Positions 31,022 through 40,490 are shown, counted from the stretch's first letter. The stretch: 64,000 nucleotides of DNA from Pseudoxanthomonas sp. (GCF_027498035.1 NZ_CP114978.1:2232001-2296000), one strand, 5' to 3'. Notes: generated by a model from the sequence alone, not told the origin. Program-made: numbers and translations.

Positions 31022-34000
31022 ATGCATCGCCCCCTCCCGGTCCTGGCCGTCCTGCTCCTGCTGGCCTGCTGCAGCCCCGCCCTGGCCGCGCAGAACGACA
31101 ATGGCCTGCCGCCGCGCAGCCAGTGGAAAGCCAGCAGCTCATCCACCGAAACGCCCGCAATGGCCTCATCGCTGGCATTCGACGGCGACCCGAAGACCCG
31201 GTGGGGCGGCGCGTTCTCGGCCGGCCACTGGCTGCAGGTGGACCTTGGCGCGCAGGCCGGGATCGGCGGGGTGCGGATCGACTGGGATACCAGCCACGCC
31301 AACGCCTATTCGATCCAGGCCTCGGACGATGGCCAGGCCTGGCACACCATCTACCAGACCACCGACAGCCCGGGCCGCACCGAGTACGTGCTGTTCCCCA
31401 CGGTGAAAGCGCGCTACCTGCGCATGGCCGCGGCCGAGCGCACCGCCGACTGGGGCGTGGGCGTGATCGAATTCCAGCCCCTGGCAGCGCGCGACGCGCC
31501 CAGGATCAGCGGCGTCAGCGGCCAGGACCCGGCCACGCTGTGGAGCGCCGGCCCAGCGCAGACGCTGCACAAGCAGGGTCGCGATGGCTATCAGCTGGAC
31601 ATCGCCCTGCCCCGGCCGCAGGACGTCGCCGGCCTGGAAATCGCCTGGGGCGACACCCCGGCCAGCGCCACCCTGGAAGCGCGCGATGCCGATGGCCACT
31701 GGACGTTGCTGGCCGAAGCGCCGCACGCGTTCGGCGCTTCGACCTATCTGGCTGGCGATGCGGCGCGCACCGTCACCGCGCTGCGCCTGCGCACCACGGC
31801 TTCGGCCAGCGGCACGCCCAGCGCGACCCGCCTGCGCCTGCTCGGGCCGAAAGCAGTAATGACACCGATGAAGCGCTACCAGCTGGCTGCGACCGGGCCA
31901 GACGCGGCACTGTTCCCGTCATCGCTGCACATGCAGCAGGTGTACTGGACGGTGGTCGGCATTCCGGCCGGACGACAGAAGGCGGTGTTCGACGAATACG
32001 GCAACCTGGAGGCCTTCAAGGGCGCGCCGTTGGTGCAGCCGGTGTGGCGCGATGCCGGTGGCCACACCGCAGCCGCCACGGTGGACACGAAAATCGAACA
32101 CCGCCTGCGCGAAGGCTGGATGCCGATGCCGCAGGCGCAGTGGTCGCCGCGGCCTGGGCTGGAACTGACCAGCAGCGCGATCGCGATTGAACACAACGGC
32201 GCACCGGTGGTCCTGGTCCGCCATCGGCTACGCAACACCGGCACCACGCCGGTCGACGGCACCCTGTCGCTGCTGACCCGGCCGATGCAGGTCAGCCCGC
32301 CCTGGCAGAACGGCGGCCTGTCGCCGATCCGCGAGATCGCCGTGGAAGCGGCCGGCAATGCTGGCGCTGTCAGGGTCAATGGGCGCCAGCTGTTCCAGAG
32401 TGCCGGCACGCCCGATCTGTATGGTGCTTCGGCATTCGGCGCGCATGGCGAAGGCGAGATCACCCGTTCCTCCGCGGCCGGCACTGCGCCTCAGGCGCAA
32501 CAGGCCAGCGATCCACAAGGACTGGCCGCAGGCCTGCTCGGCTATCGCGTGCAACTGGCACCGGGCGCGCAGCGCGATATCGTGCTGGCCTTCGCGCTGG
32601 GCAATGAAGTGATCGACGGCAAGACCGTGGACGAGGCGCGCTGGCCTGCTGCGCCTGCACTGGACCTGCACGCATTGCTGGGCGATGCCGACCAGGCCGG
32701 GGCGACGTTCGATGCGCTGGCCGACGCGCTGGCCAATCAGTGGGACGCGCGCCTGGGCAGGATCGGCCTGTCGCTGCCCGATGCCTCGCTGGTGGACATG
32801 CTGCGTGCGCAGGCCGCTTACATGCTGCTCAACCAGAGTGGCCCGGCGATGCAGCCCGGTCCGCGCAACTACAACCGTTCCTTCATTCGCGATGGCTCGG
32901 CGACCGCGGCGGTGCTGCTGCGCATGGGCATGGCGAAAACGGCACGCGATTACCTGCACTGGTACAGCAGCCATGCCGTGCACGAAAACGGCCTGGTCTC
33001 GCCGATCCTCAACGACGATGGTTCGGTGAATACCGGCTTCGGATCGGACCTGGAATACGACGCCCAAGGCGAATATCTGTGGCTGGTTGCGGAGATCGCA
33101 CGCCTGGACGGTGGTGCACAGACCGTGCGCGAATACCAGCCGCAAGTGACCCGCGCACTGAAGTTCCTGCAGGAGCTGCGCGAACGCACCTTGGTGCCTG
33201 GCTATCAGGCAGACCGGCCGATGCCCGAGCGCTTCGCCGGCATCCTGGCACCCTCGATCAGCCACGAAGGCTATTCGGTCCCCACCCACAGTTACTGGGA
33301 CAACTACTGGGCACTGCGCGGCTGGCATGACGGCGCCTGGCTGGCCGAACAATGGGGCGATCACGCAACCGCGCAGTGGGCGCGCGCGCAGTACCAGCTG
33401 CTGCACGACTCACTGGCCGCTTCCATCCGCACAACCATGCGCTGGAAAGGCATCGACACCCTTCCGGCGGATGCCGACCAGGGCGGCAGCGATCCGACCA
33501 GCGTGTCGATCGCACTCGACCCCACCGGCGCGCAGGACGTGTTGCCGGCCGACGCGCTGGCCAACACCTTCGACCGTTACCTGAGCGAGGTGCGCAAGCG
33601 CGACGCGCCCGATGCGCTCTATGCGTACACGCCGTACGAAATGCGCAACGTGCTGACCTACGTGCACCTGGACCGGCCGGCCGATGCCGAATTCATGCTC
33701 AGGCACGTGGTCGGTGATCGGCGGCCGGCCGACTGGCAGGAACTGGCCGAGGTCATCTACTCGGACAAGCGCCACGCAATCTATCTCGGCGACATGCCGC
33801 ACACCTGGATCGGCGCCGAATACGCGCGCAGCCTGTTCGGCATGCTGATGTTCGAAGGCGACGATGCGCTGTCGCTGTTGCCAGGCGCGCCGCCGTCGTG
33901 GGTCGCCGGCCCCGGCCTGAAGATCGACGGCCTGCCCACTGCCTACGGCACGCTGGCGATGCAGGCCCGGCAGCAAGGCCAGCGCCTGACCATCACCCTG

Positions 34001-34156
34001 GGCAAGGGCCTGAAAGCCAACAGCGCCCTGAAGGTCTACTGGCCCAACCGCCAGGCGCCGACATCCGTCACCGTCGATGGCGCGCCGGTGCGCGACTTCG
34101 ATGCGAAAGGCCTGCGCCTGAAGAAGCCTTTCAGGACGCTGGTGGCACAGTGGTGA
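31022..34156 (+). CDS. Secreted discoidin-domain glycoside hydrolase-like protein
   Basis: 1044 aa from the ATG at 31022; an in-frame ATG at 30995 would add nine residues before the signal. The signal region Val-Leu-Leu-Leu-Leu-Ala-Cys-Cys may be a lipobox (Leu-Leu-Ala-Cys) or a Sec site after Ala-Leu-Ala. A discoidin-like (F5/8 type C) domain follows at about 30-160 (Phe-Asp-Gly-Asp-Pro-Lys-Thr-Arg-Trp, Leu-Gln-Val-Asp-Leu-Gly), possibly with a second weaker beta domain. The C-terminal half has an (alpha/alpha)6-toroid look with Asn-Arg-Ser-Phe-Ile-Arg-Asp-Gly and Tyr-Trp-Asp-Asn-Tyr-Trp, as in amylo-glucosidase-like hydrolases. Exact GH family and substrate are not assigned; Asp and Glu catalytic residues cannot be fixed by eye. 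Confidence 0.8.
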   Translation: MHRPLPVLAVLLLLACCSPALAAQNDNGLPPRSQWKASSSSTETPAMASSLAFDGDPKTRWGGAFSAGHWLQVDLGAQAGIGGVRIDWDTSHANAYSIQASDDGQAWHTIYQTTDSPGRTEYVLFPTVKARYLRMAAAERTADWGVGVIEFQPLAARDAPRISGVSGQDPATLWSAGPAQTLHKQGRDGYQLDIALPRPQDVAGLEIAWGDTPASATLEARDADGHWTLLAEAPHAFGASTYLAGDAARTVTALRLRTTASASGTPSATRLRLLGPKAVMTPMKRYQLAATGPDAALFPSSLHMQQVYWTVVGIPAGRQKAVFDEYGNLEAFKGAPLVQPVWRDAGGHTAAATVDTKIEHRLREGWMPMPQAQWSPRPGLELTSSAIAIEHNGAPVVLVRHRLRNTGTTPVDGTLSLLTRPMQVSPPWQNGGLSPIREIAVEAAGNAGAVRVNGRQLFQSAGTPDLYGASAFGAHGEGEITRSSAAGTAPQAQQASDPQGLAAGLLGYRVQLAPGAQRDIVLAFALGNEVIDGKTVDEARWPAAPALDLHALLGDADQAGATFDALADALANQWDARLGRIGLSLPDASLVDMLRAQAAYMLLNQSGPAMQPGPRNYNRSFIRDGSATAAVLLRMGMAKTARDYLHWYSSHAVHENGLVSPILNDDGSVNTGFGSDLEYDAQGEYLWLVAEIARLDGGAQTVREYQPQVTRALKFLQELRERTLVPGYQADRPMPERFAGILAPSISHEGYSVPTHSYWDNYWALRGWHDGAWLAEQWGDHATAQWARAQYQLLHDSLAASIRTTMRWKGIDTLPADADQGGSDPTSVSIALDPTGAQDVLPADALANTFDRYLSEVRKRDAPDALYAYTPYEMRNVLTYVHLDRPADAEFMLRHVVGDRRPADWQELAEVIYSDKRHAIYLGDMPHTWIGAEYARSLFGMLMFEGDDALSLLPGAPPSWVAGPGLKIDGLPTAYGTLAMQARQQGQRLTITLGKGLKANSALKVYWPNRQAPTSVTVDGAPVRDFDAKGLRLKKPFRTLVAQW

Positions 34157-34195
34157 CGCACCCGGCGGGGTGATCCCCGGACACTGGCTTCCGCC

Positions 34196-35695
34196 TCAGC
34201 CGACGCGGAAGCCCATCGTCGCCTTCACGGCCTGCTGCCATCCCGCGTAGAGCGAGGTGCGACGGTCTTCGGGCATGCCAGGTTCGAAGCGGCGGTCCAT
34301 CGCCCATTGCTTGGCGATTTCCTCGCGGCTTTCCCAGAAGCCCGTGGCCAGGCCCGCCAGGTAGGCAGCACCCAGCGCGGTGGTTTCGGCCACCTTGGGG
34401 CGCAGCAGCGGCACATCGAGGATGTCGGCTTGGAACTGCGCGAGGAAGTCGTTGTTGATCGCGCCACCGTCGGCACGCAGCTCCTTGAGCTTGAGCCCGG
34501 CATCGGCCTCCATCGCCGCCAGCACGTCGCGGGTCTGGTAGGCCATCGATTCCAGCGTGGCGCGAATGAAGTGCTCCTTGGTGGTGCCGCGGCTCAAGCC
34601 GAAGATCGCGCCGCGCACGTCGCTTTCCCAATACGGCGCACCCAGGCCGACGAAGGCCGGCACCATGTATACGCCATCGGTGGACTCCACGCGCTCGGCA
34701 TAGGCCTGGGTGTCGCGCGCCTTGCCGAACATGCGCAGGCCGTCGCGCAGCCACTGCACCGCCGAGCCGGCGACGAAGATGCTGCCTTCCAGCGCGTACT
34801 CGACCTTGCCGTCGATGCCCCAGGCGATCGTGGTCAGCAGGCCATTCTTGGATTTGACCGCCTTCTCGCCAGTGTTCATCAGCACGAAGCAGCCGGTGCC
34901 ATAAGTGTTTTTCGCCATGCCCGGGGTGTAGCAGGCCTGGCCGAACAGCGCCGCCTGCTGGTCGCCGGCGATGCCGGCGATCGGCACTTTCTGGCCGAAG
35001 AAATGGCGCCCGGCCGTGTGCGTATAGACCTCGCTGGACGAACACACCTTGGGCAGCATCGACTTCGGCACGCCGAGGATGTCGAGCAGCTGGTCGTCCC
35101 ACTGCAGTGCGTGGATGTCGTACATCAACGTGCGGCCGGCGTTGGTCTGGTCGGTGACGTGGGCCTTGTCCTCGGACAGGTTCCAGATCAGCCAGCTGTC
35201 GATGGTGCCAAACAGCAGGTCGCCGTTCTCGGCCTTCTCGCGTGCGCCTTCGACATTGTCCAGGATCCACTTGACCTTGGTGCCGGCGAAGTACGGATCG
35301 ATCAGCAGCCCGGATTTTTCGCGGAACAGTTCGTCATGGCCGGCCTCGCGCAGCTCCTTGCACACGCCCTGCGACTGGCGCGACTGCCAGACGATGGCGT
35401 TGTACACGGCCTGCCCGGTGTGCCTGTCCCACACCACCGTGGTTTCACGCTGGTTGGTGATGCCGATCGCGGCGATGTCCGAGGCTTCCACGCCGGCCCG
35501 GGTCAGCACGTCGGTCATGGTGGTCAGTACGCTGGACAGGATCTCGCGCGGGTTGTGTTCCACCCAGCCCGGCTGCGGGAAGATCTGGGTGAACTCGCGC
35601 TGGGCGATGCCTTTGATTGCGCCGGCGCGGTCGAACAGGATGGCGCGCGAGCTGGTGGTGCCCTGGTCGATCGCCAACACGTATTTCTTGTCCAT
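34196..35695 (-). CDS. glpK: Glycerol kinase
   Basis: 499 aa from the ATG at 35695, preceded by GCAGGAGTTTTCG. It phosphorylates glycerol to sn-glycerol-3-phosphate with ATP. FGGY-family motifs: Asp-Gln-Gly-Thr-Thr-Ser-Ser-Arg near residue 9 (phosphate loop), Gly-Ile-Thr-Asn-Gln-Arg-Glu-Thr, Gly-Asp-Gln-Gln-Ala-Ala-Leu-Phe-Gly near 250 and Gly-Thr-Gly-Cys-Phe. Length is standard. It is the last gene of the glpR-glpD-glpF-glpK series; the stop of glpF lies 82 bp upstream. Confidence 0.97.
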   Translation of the reverse strand: MDKKYVLAIDQGTTSSRAILFDRAGAIKGIAQREFTQIFPQPGWVEHNPREILSSVLTTMTDVLTRAGVEASDIAAIGITNQRETTVVWDRHTGQAVYNAIVWQSRQSQGVCKELREAGHDELFREKSGLLIDPYFAGTKVKWILDNVEGAREKAENGDLLFGTIDSWLIWNLSEDKAHVTDQTNAGRTLMYDIHALQWDDQLLDILGVPKSMLPKVCSSSEVYTHTAGRHFFGQKVPIAGIAGDQQAALFGQACYTPGMAKNTYGTGCFVLMNTGEKAVKSKNGLLTTIAWGIDGKVEYALEGSIFVAGSAVQWLRDGLRMFGKARDTQAYAERVESTDGVYMVPAFVGLGAPYWESDVRGAIFGLSRGTTKEHFIRATLESMAYQTRDVLAAMEADAGLKLKELRADGGAINNDFLAQFQADILDVPLLRPKVAETTALGAAYLAGLATGFWESREEIAKQWAMDRRFEPGMPEDRRTSLYAGWQQAVKATMGFRVG

Positions 35696-35777
35696 CGAAA
35701 ACTCCTGCATGTCATGGTCGGCAGCGCTGTCAGCGCCAGCCGGGGTCAAGGATGAAAGAACCGAACTGAAGCCAGCG

Positions 35778-36596
35778 TCAGGATTGCGCTTTCTGCGCGG
35801 CTTCCTGCAGCGCGCGCTGGCGTGCGGGCAGGAAGGGATAGATCAGCCACTGGTAAGCCACGCCACCGACCACGCCACCAATGAGCGGACCGACGATGGG
35901 AATCCACCAGTAGTTGCCGGGCGACGGGAACGCCGCCTGGTTCCAGCCAGCGAAGTAGGCGAATACGCGCGGCCCGAAATCACGGGCCGGATTGATCGCC
36001 CAGGCTTCCAGGTAACCCATCGATGCGCCGATGGTGGCCACCAGCAGGCCGATGATCAGCGCACCGGAATTGGCACCGGGCGCGGACTCGTTGTACTGCT
36101 CGGTGATGGCGAAGATGCCGAACACCAGGAACGCGGTCAGGATCACCTGGTTCTTCAGCGCATCCATCAGCGTGATGGCCAGGCCCGGATGGGTGAAGAA
36201 CACGCCGGCCGCGCCGCCGGCTTCGCGCGTGAGCTGGTGGGCCTGGTTGTAGTGGTCGATCACCGGTGCGTACAAGGTGTAGACGATCGCCGCACCGACG
36301 ATGGCACCGACCACCTGCGCGACCCAGTACGGCACGACCTTCTTCCACGAGAAGCCGCGATACAGCGCCAGTGCCAGGGTCACCGCCGGGTTGGCATGCG
36401 TGCCGGAGACCGAGCCGGTGACATAGATCGCGATGGTCACCGCCAGGCCCCAGGCAATGCACACGCCCCAGTAGGCGTTCTGGTACGGGCTTGGGTCGTA
36501 CAAGGTGTACATGGCCGCCACCGAATCACCGAAGGCGATGATGATCATCACCGCGACCGCTTCGGAGATCAGCTCACCGATGTATTGCCGGTTCAT
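35778..36596 (-). CDS. glpF: Glycerol facilitator / aquaglyceroporin
   Basis: 272 aa from the ATG at 36596. Six membrane spans and both Asn-Pro-Ala boxes are intact: Gly-Thr-His-Ala-Asn-Pro-Ala near residue 65 and Ala-Ile-Asn-Pro-Ala-Arg-Asp near residue 210. The Asp after the second Asn-Pro-Ala-Arg marks the glyceroporin branch rather than water-only aquaporins. It brings glycerol across the inner membrane for GlpK, encoded immediately downstream. The 159-bp gap before it shows no clear operator. Confidence 0.95.
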   Translation of the reverse strand: MNRQYIGELISEAVAVMIIIAFGDSVAAMYTLYDPSPYQNAYWGVCIAWGLAVTIAIYVTGSVSGTHANPAVTLALALYRGFSWKKVVPYWVAQVVGAIVGAAIVYTLYAPVIDHYNQAHQLTREAGGAAGVFFTHPGLAITLMDALKNQVILTAFLVFGIFAITEQYNESAPGANSGALIIGLLVATIGASMGYLEAWAINPARDFGPRVFAYFAGWNQAAFPSPGNYWWIPIVGPLIGGVVGGVAYQWLIYPFLPARQRALQEAAQKAQS

Positions 36597-36755
36597 TGCA
36601 CGCACCCGACGCATGCCGCGCCCGCTTCCACTCCGATGCCGTGCGTGCGGCACATGCCGTCCCTTGAAACCTTGACCATGTCAGCGACCTCCCAGTGATG
36701 ACGTTGCCGTGCCATCCGCGGTGGGCCGGCACGTTGAAGAATGTGCGTGGTGCGT

Positions 36756-38273
36756 TCAGTCGACGACGCGGGCCACGGACGGTTCGACCTGGCGGCGCAG
36801 GACCTCGGCCAGGCGCTGCTGCTGGGCCGGCGTCAGGCGCAGTCCCAGCTTGCTGCGTCGCCAGAGCAGGTCGTGCGCGTCGATGACCCACTCGTTGGCG
36901 CGCAGATAATCGACCTCGGCCTGGTACAGGTCCGCGCCGAAGTGTTCGCCCAGGTCGTGCAGCGATGTCGCAGCGCCGAGGATCTGCTCCACGCGCGTGC
37001 CGTAGTTGCGGACCAGGCGCCAGGCCATGTCGGTCGGCAGCCAGGGTTTCGCACCGTGGACTTCCGCCAGCAGCGCGTCGAAGTCGCGCCGTTCGCCGCC
37101 GGGCAACGGCGCGCCATCGGCGGTCCAGGCCGGTGCCCGGCGGCCGAGTTGGGCAACCACCTTGTCCACGGCCTGTTCGGCCAACTTGCGATAAGTGGTG
37201 AGCTTGCCGCCGAACACGCTCAGCAGCGGCGCGCCCTTGGTGTCCACCTCCAACTGGTAGTCACGCGAGACTTCCGAAGCGTTGTCCTCTTCGTCCTCCA
37301 GCAGCGGGCGCACGCCGCTGTAGGTCCACACCACGTCGGCCGGCGTGATGGCCTGCTTGAAGTAGCGATTGGCCGCCTCGCACAGATAGGCCACTTCATC
37401 GTCGTTGATGCGCGGACTGGCCGGATCGGCGTGGTACTCCATGTCGGTGGTGCCGATCAGGGTGAACTCGCGCTCATAGGGAATGGCGAACACGATGCGC
37501 CGGTCCGGCTGCTGGAAAATATAGGCATGGTCGTGGTCGAACAGTTTCGGCACCACGATATGGCTGCCCTTGACCAGGCGCAGCGCGTAGTCGTGCTTCA
37601 CGCCGCTGGCCACTTCGTCCAGGAAATTCACCGTCCACGGGCCAGCGGCGTTGACCAGCATCCTGGTCTCGACCGTGAAGCGTTCGCCCTGTGCGTTTTC
37701 CAGTTCGGCGACCCAGTGATCGGCCTCGCGCCGCGCACGCACGCAACGCTTGCGGGTATGAATCGTGGCGCCGCGCTGGGCCGCGTCCATCGCGTTGAGG
37801 ACGACCAGGCGCGCGTCCTGCACCCAGGCATCGGAGTACGCAAAGCCAGTGGTCAGCTCCTCGCGCAGCGGCTTGCCGACGGCATGGGTGCGCAGCGACA
37901 GCTTGCGCGAGCCTTCCAGCGTGCGCTTGCCACCACCCAGGTGGTCGTAGAGGAACATGCCGATCCGGATCAACCACGCCGGGCGCAGGTGCGGCTGGTG
38001 CGGCAGCACGAACCGCAGCGGCCAGATGATGTGCGGTGCCAGGCGCAGCAGCACTTCGCGCTCGGCCAGCGCCTTGCCGACCAGGCGGAATTCGTACTGC
38101 TCCAGGTAACGCAGGCCGCCGTGGATCAGCTTGGTGCTGGCGCTGGAGGTGTGGGCGGCCAGATCGTCGCGTTCGCACAGGCAGACCGACAGGCCGCGAC
38201 CCACCGCGTCGCGGGCGATGCCCACGCCATTGATCCCGCCGCCGACCACCAGTACATCGAACCGCTCTGCCAT
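36756..38273 (-). CDS. glpD: Aerobic sn-glycerol-3-phosphate dehydrogenase
   Basis: 505 aa flavoprotein of the inner-membrane face that oxidises glycerol-3-phosphate to dihydroxyacetone phosphate and feeds the quinone pool. It begins Phe-Asp-Val-Leu-Val-Val-Gly-Gly-Gly-Ile-Asn-Gly (FAD Rossmann), followed by Ser-Thr-Lys-Leu-Ile-His-Gly-Gly-Leu-Arg-Tyr near residue 50, and Phe-Gly-Gly-Lys-Leu-Thr-Thr-Tyr-Arg near 350. Full length. The operator-like repeats just upstream suggest GlpR repression relieved by glycerol-3-phosphate. Confidence 0.96.
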   Translation of the reverse strand: MAERFDVLVVGGGINGVGIARDAVGRGLSVCLCERDDLAAHTSSASTKLIHGGLRYLEQYEFRLVGKALAEREVLLRLAPHIIWPLRFVLPHQPHLRPAWLIRIGMFLYDHLGGGKRTLEGSRKLSLRTHAVGKPLREELTTGFAYSDAWVQDARLVVLNAMDAAQRGATIHTRKRCVRARREADHWVAELENAQGERFTVETRMLVNAAGPWTVNFLDEVASGVKHDYALRLVKGSHIVVPKLFDHDHAYIFQQPDRRIVFAIPYEREFTLIGTTDMEYHADPASPRINDDEVAYLCEAANRYFKQAITPADVVWTYSGVRPLLEDEEDNASEVSRDYQLEVDTKGAPLLSVFGGKLTTYRKLAEQAVDKVVAQLGRRAPAWTADGAPLPGGERRDFDALLAEVHGAKPWLPTDMAWRLVRNYGTRVEQILGAATSLHDLGEHFGADLYQAEVDYLRANEWVIDAHDLLWRRSKLGLRLTPAQQQRLAEVLRRQVEPSVARVVD

Positions 38274-38356
38274 GTCCTCGACTCCTCAGCCAGGGCAGCC
38301 ACGACGCCGGCGCCCGGATCCACCCAGATCCGACTGGAAATGAGCGATCAGAATCT

Positions 38357-38384
38357 TAAACGAACATTTACGAACATTTCGTGA
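38357..38384. promoter_or_regulatory. Putative GlpR operator, repeats A (glpD proximal)
   Basis: CGAACATTT occurs at 38361 and again at 38371, a 10-bp (one helical turn) direct repeat, followed by a TTTCGT half-site at 38377-38382. CGAAC/GTTCG half-sites of this kind are typical of GlpR operators. It lies about 80 bp upstream of the glpD start. Confidence 0.55.
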
Positions 38385-38490
38385 TGACGGCCTGAAACGA
38401 CCAAACGGCGGGCATAGTCACTTGGTCTAATGGCCATTATCGGATGCAATCGGCAGGTCCGCCGTGGCGAATGAGGCCACAAACACACAT

Positions 38491-38507
38491 AAACGAACTT
38501 TTCGAAC
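38491..38507. promoter_or_regulatory. Putative GlpR operator, repeat B (near glpR end)
   Basis: AAACGAACTTTTCGAAC gives two CGAAC half-sites 10 bp apart with a TTCGAA palindrome. It lies about 130 bp from site A, in the 283-bp gap between glpR and glpD (38274-38556), which otherwise contains no gene. Confidence 0.5.
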
Positions 38508-38556
38508 CATCGCGCCGTCACGCGCCAGGCAGCCACTACCGGGACGGCCGCCTGAT

Positions 38557-39351
38557 TCAGGCCGCCACGTGGACCCGGGTGCCCGCGCTGGTCAACACCT
38601 CGGCGAGCGCCTTGGGCGGGGCACGGTCGGTGAACCAGTCATCCACCAGCGAGACCGGCCCCAGCCGACACAGGGCATTGCGCCCCAGCTTGCTGGCGTC
38701 GGCGGCCAGGAACACCTGGCGCGAGTGTTCGACGATGGCCTGGGCCACGCGCACTTCCTGGAAATCGAAATCCAGCAGCGTGCCGTCCGGCTCGATCCCG
38801 GAGATACCGATGATCCCGAAGTCCACGGTGAACTGGCGCACCAGGTCGATGGTCGGCTGCCCGGTCACGCCCTGGTCGCGCGCGCGCACCATGCCTCCAG
38901 CGACGATCACCTCGAAGCTCGGGTTGGCGCTCATCATCACCGCCACGTTGAGGTTGTTGGTAATCACGCGCAGGCCCTGGTGCTGCATCAGCGCGGCGGC
39001 CACGTCCTCGTTGGTCGTGCCCAGGTTGATGAACAACGACGCCTGATCGGGGATGTGCCTAGCCAGCTCGATGGCGATGCGGCGCTTCTGTTCGGCCAGC
39101 AGCGACTTGCGCGTGGTGTAGGCCACGTTCTCCACGCTGGACGGCAGGCTGACGCCGCCGTGATAACGCCGCAGCAGGCCGGCCTCGCACAGCAGCGCCA
39201 GGTCGCGGCGGATGGTCTGCTGGGTCACTTCGAATTGCGTGGCCAGGCCATCGACTTCCGCATAGCCCTGCTGGCGCACCAGCGCCACCAGCTGCTCCTG
39301 CCGGCGGTTGAGCACCGGGCCTTCCACTCGCGCTGACGGTTCTTGCGACAT
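38557..39351 (-). CDS. glpR: DeoR-family glycerol-3-phosphate regulon repressor
   Basis: 264 aa from the ATG at 39351. The N-terminal DeoR helix-turn-helix (Asn-Arg-Arg-Gln-Glu-Gln-Leu, Ala-Thr-Gln-Phe-Glu-Val-Thr-Gln-Gln-Thr-Ile-Arg-Arg-Asp-Leu) is followed by Leu-Arg-Arg-Tyr-His-Gly-Gly and the sugar-phosphate effector domain with Asn-Leu-Gly-Thr-Thr-Asn-Glu and Gly-Ile-Ser-Gly-Ile. It should repress glpD (and possibly glpFK) and respond to glycerol-3-phosphate. First gene of the glp series on the minus strand. Confidence 0.93.
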   Translation of the reverse strand: MSQEPSARVEGPVLNRRQEQLVALVRQQGYAEVDGLATQFEVTQQTIRRDLALLCEAGLLRRYHGGVSLPSSVENVAYTTRKSLLAEQKRRIAIELARHIPDQASLFINLGTTNEDVAAALMQHQGLRVITNNLNVAVMMSANPSFEVIVAGGMVRARDQGVTGQPTIDLVRQFTVDFGIIGISGIEPDGTLLDFDFQEVRVAQAIVEHSRQVFLAADASKLGRNALCRLGPVSLVDDWFTDRAPPKALAEVLTSAGTRVHVAA

Positions 39352-39400
39352 CCCTGCATGATCGCTGATGCGCCGTGCAATGCAAAACCACGGCGCTGGA

Positions 39401-40432
39401 TCAGGCGGTCTGCCGCCACCACGCCTGGCCCGCCTGCGGTTGCTGCAGATCGAGCCGCTCACCGATCAGCGGCGTGACCAGCGGCACGCCGCGACTGGAT
39501 GCCAGGGCACTGATGCGTTCGAACGGCTCGAACCACGGATGCATTGCCAGGTCGAAGGTGCCGTTGTGAATCGGCATCATCACCTTGCCGCGCACGTCCA
39601 GGTGCGCTTGCAGCGACTGCTCCGGCTGCATGTGCACGTGCGGCCATTGCGGATCGTAGGCACCGGTTTCCATGAAGGTCACATCGAACGGACCCAGCCG
39701 CTCGCCGATGGCCTTGAAGCCATCGAAGTAGCCGGTGTCGCCGCTGAAGAACACGCGCAGGTCGTCATCGATCACCGCCCATGAACACCACAGCGTGGCA
39801 TTGGCGTCATGCAGGCCGCGACCGGAAAAATGCTGGGCCGGCGTGGCCACGAACCGCAGGCCATCGACCTGGGTGGACTGCCACCAGTCCAGCTGCTGCA
39901 CCTTGTGCGCCGGCACGCCCCAGGCAATCAACGTATCGCCCACGCCCAGCGGGGTGAGGAAATGTTCGGTGGTCGCCGCCAGTGCCAGCACGGTGGCGCG
40001 GTCCAGATGGTCGTAGTGGTTGTGCGAGAGGATCACGCCCTTCAGCGGCGGCAGTTCCTCCAACGCGATCGGCGGCGCGTGGAAGCGCTTGGGCCCCATC
40101 CACTGGAACGGCGAGGCGCGCTCGGCAAACACCGGATCGGTGATCCAGAACGCCCCGCGCAGCTTCAGCAACACCGTCGAATGCCCCAACCGGAACAGGC
40201 TGCGGTCCGGCGCGGCCAGCAGCTGGGCGCGGGTCAGTGGAGCGACCTCGATGGGCGCAGCCGGCACCGTGGTACGTGGCCTGTGCAGCAGCATGTTCCA
40301 GATCAGCTTGAGCGACTTGGCCAGGCCGGTCGGCGGCGTCGGCACCTTGTTGCGGAAGCGGCCCGCGCGATGCTGGGGCGAGGCCGAGTAGTCGGTTTTG
40401 GCAGGGCTGCCGCGGAAGGCGCAGGTGGTCAT
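39401..40432 (-). CDS. MBL-fold metallohydrolase (RomA/NAPE-PLD-like)
   Basis: 343 aa metallo-beta-lactamase fold. Zinc ligands are clear: Leu-Ser-His-Asn-His-Tyr-Asp-His-Leu-Asp near residue 140, Phe-Phe-Ser-Gly-Asp-Thr-Gly-Tyr near 229 and Ile-His-Asn-Gly-Thr-Phe near 290. The order and the Arg-Leu-Gly-His-Ser-Thr opening place it with the NAPE-PLD/RomA/UlaG subgroup of phosphodiesterases. No signal peptide. It is divergent from a TetR gene across 100 bp that contain a short TACACT/AGTGTA palindrome, so control by that regulator is likely. Confidence 0.9.
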   Translation of the reverse strand: MTTCAFRGSPAKTDYSASPQHRAGRFRNKVPTPPTGLAKSLKLIWNMLLHRPRTTVPAAPIEVAPLTRAQLLAAPDRSLFRLGHSTVLLKLRGAFWITDPVFAERASPFQWMGPKRFHAPPIALEELPPLKGVILSHNHYDHLDRATVLALAATTEHFLTPLGVGDTLIAWGVPAHKVQQLDWWQSTQVDGLRFVATPAQHFSGRGLHDANATLWCSWAVIDDDLRVFFSGDTGYFDGFKAIGERLGPFDVTFMETGAYDPQWPHVHMQPEQSLQAHLDVRGKVMMPIHNGTFDLAMHPWFEPFERISALASSRGVPLVTPLIGERLDLQQPQAGQAWWRQTA

Positions 40433-40474
40433 CGGAAGGCATCCAGGCGGAAGAAGGATCGAACGGATTAATTA

Positions 40475-40490
40475 CACTACACAGTGTAGT
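40475..40490. promoter_or_regulatory. Putative TetR operator between divergent genes
   Basis: The AT-rich stretch ACTACACTGTGTAGT-like (AATTACACTACACAGTGTAGTTCC around 40471-40494) includes ACTACACAGTGTAGT, a 15-bp near-perfect palindrome centred at about 40484, in the gap between the metallohydrolase and the TetR gene. Typical operator position. Confidence 0.6.

Noticed and set aside
34307..35755. 482-aa plus-strand frame opposite glpK
   Set aside because: Shadow frame; glpK on the other strand has all family motifs.
36741..38384. 547-aa plus-strand frame opposite glpD
   Set aside because: Shadow frame; the translation has no motifs and glpD is unambiguous.
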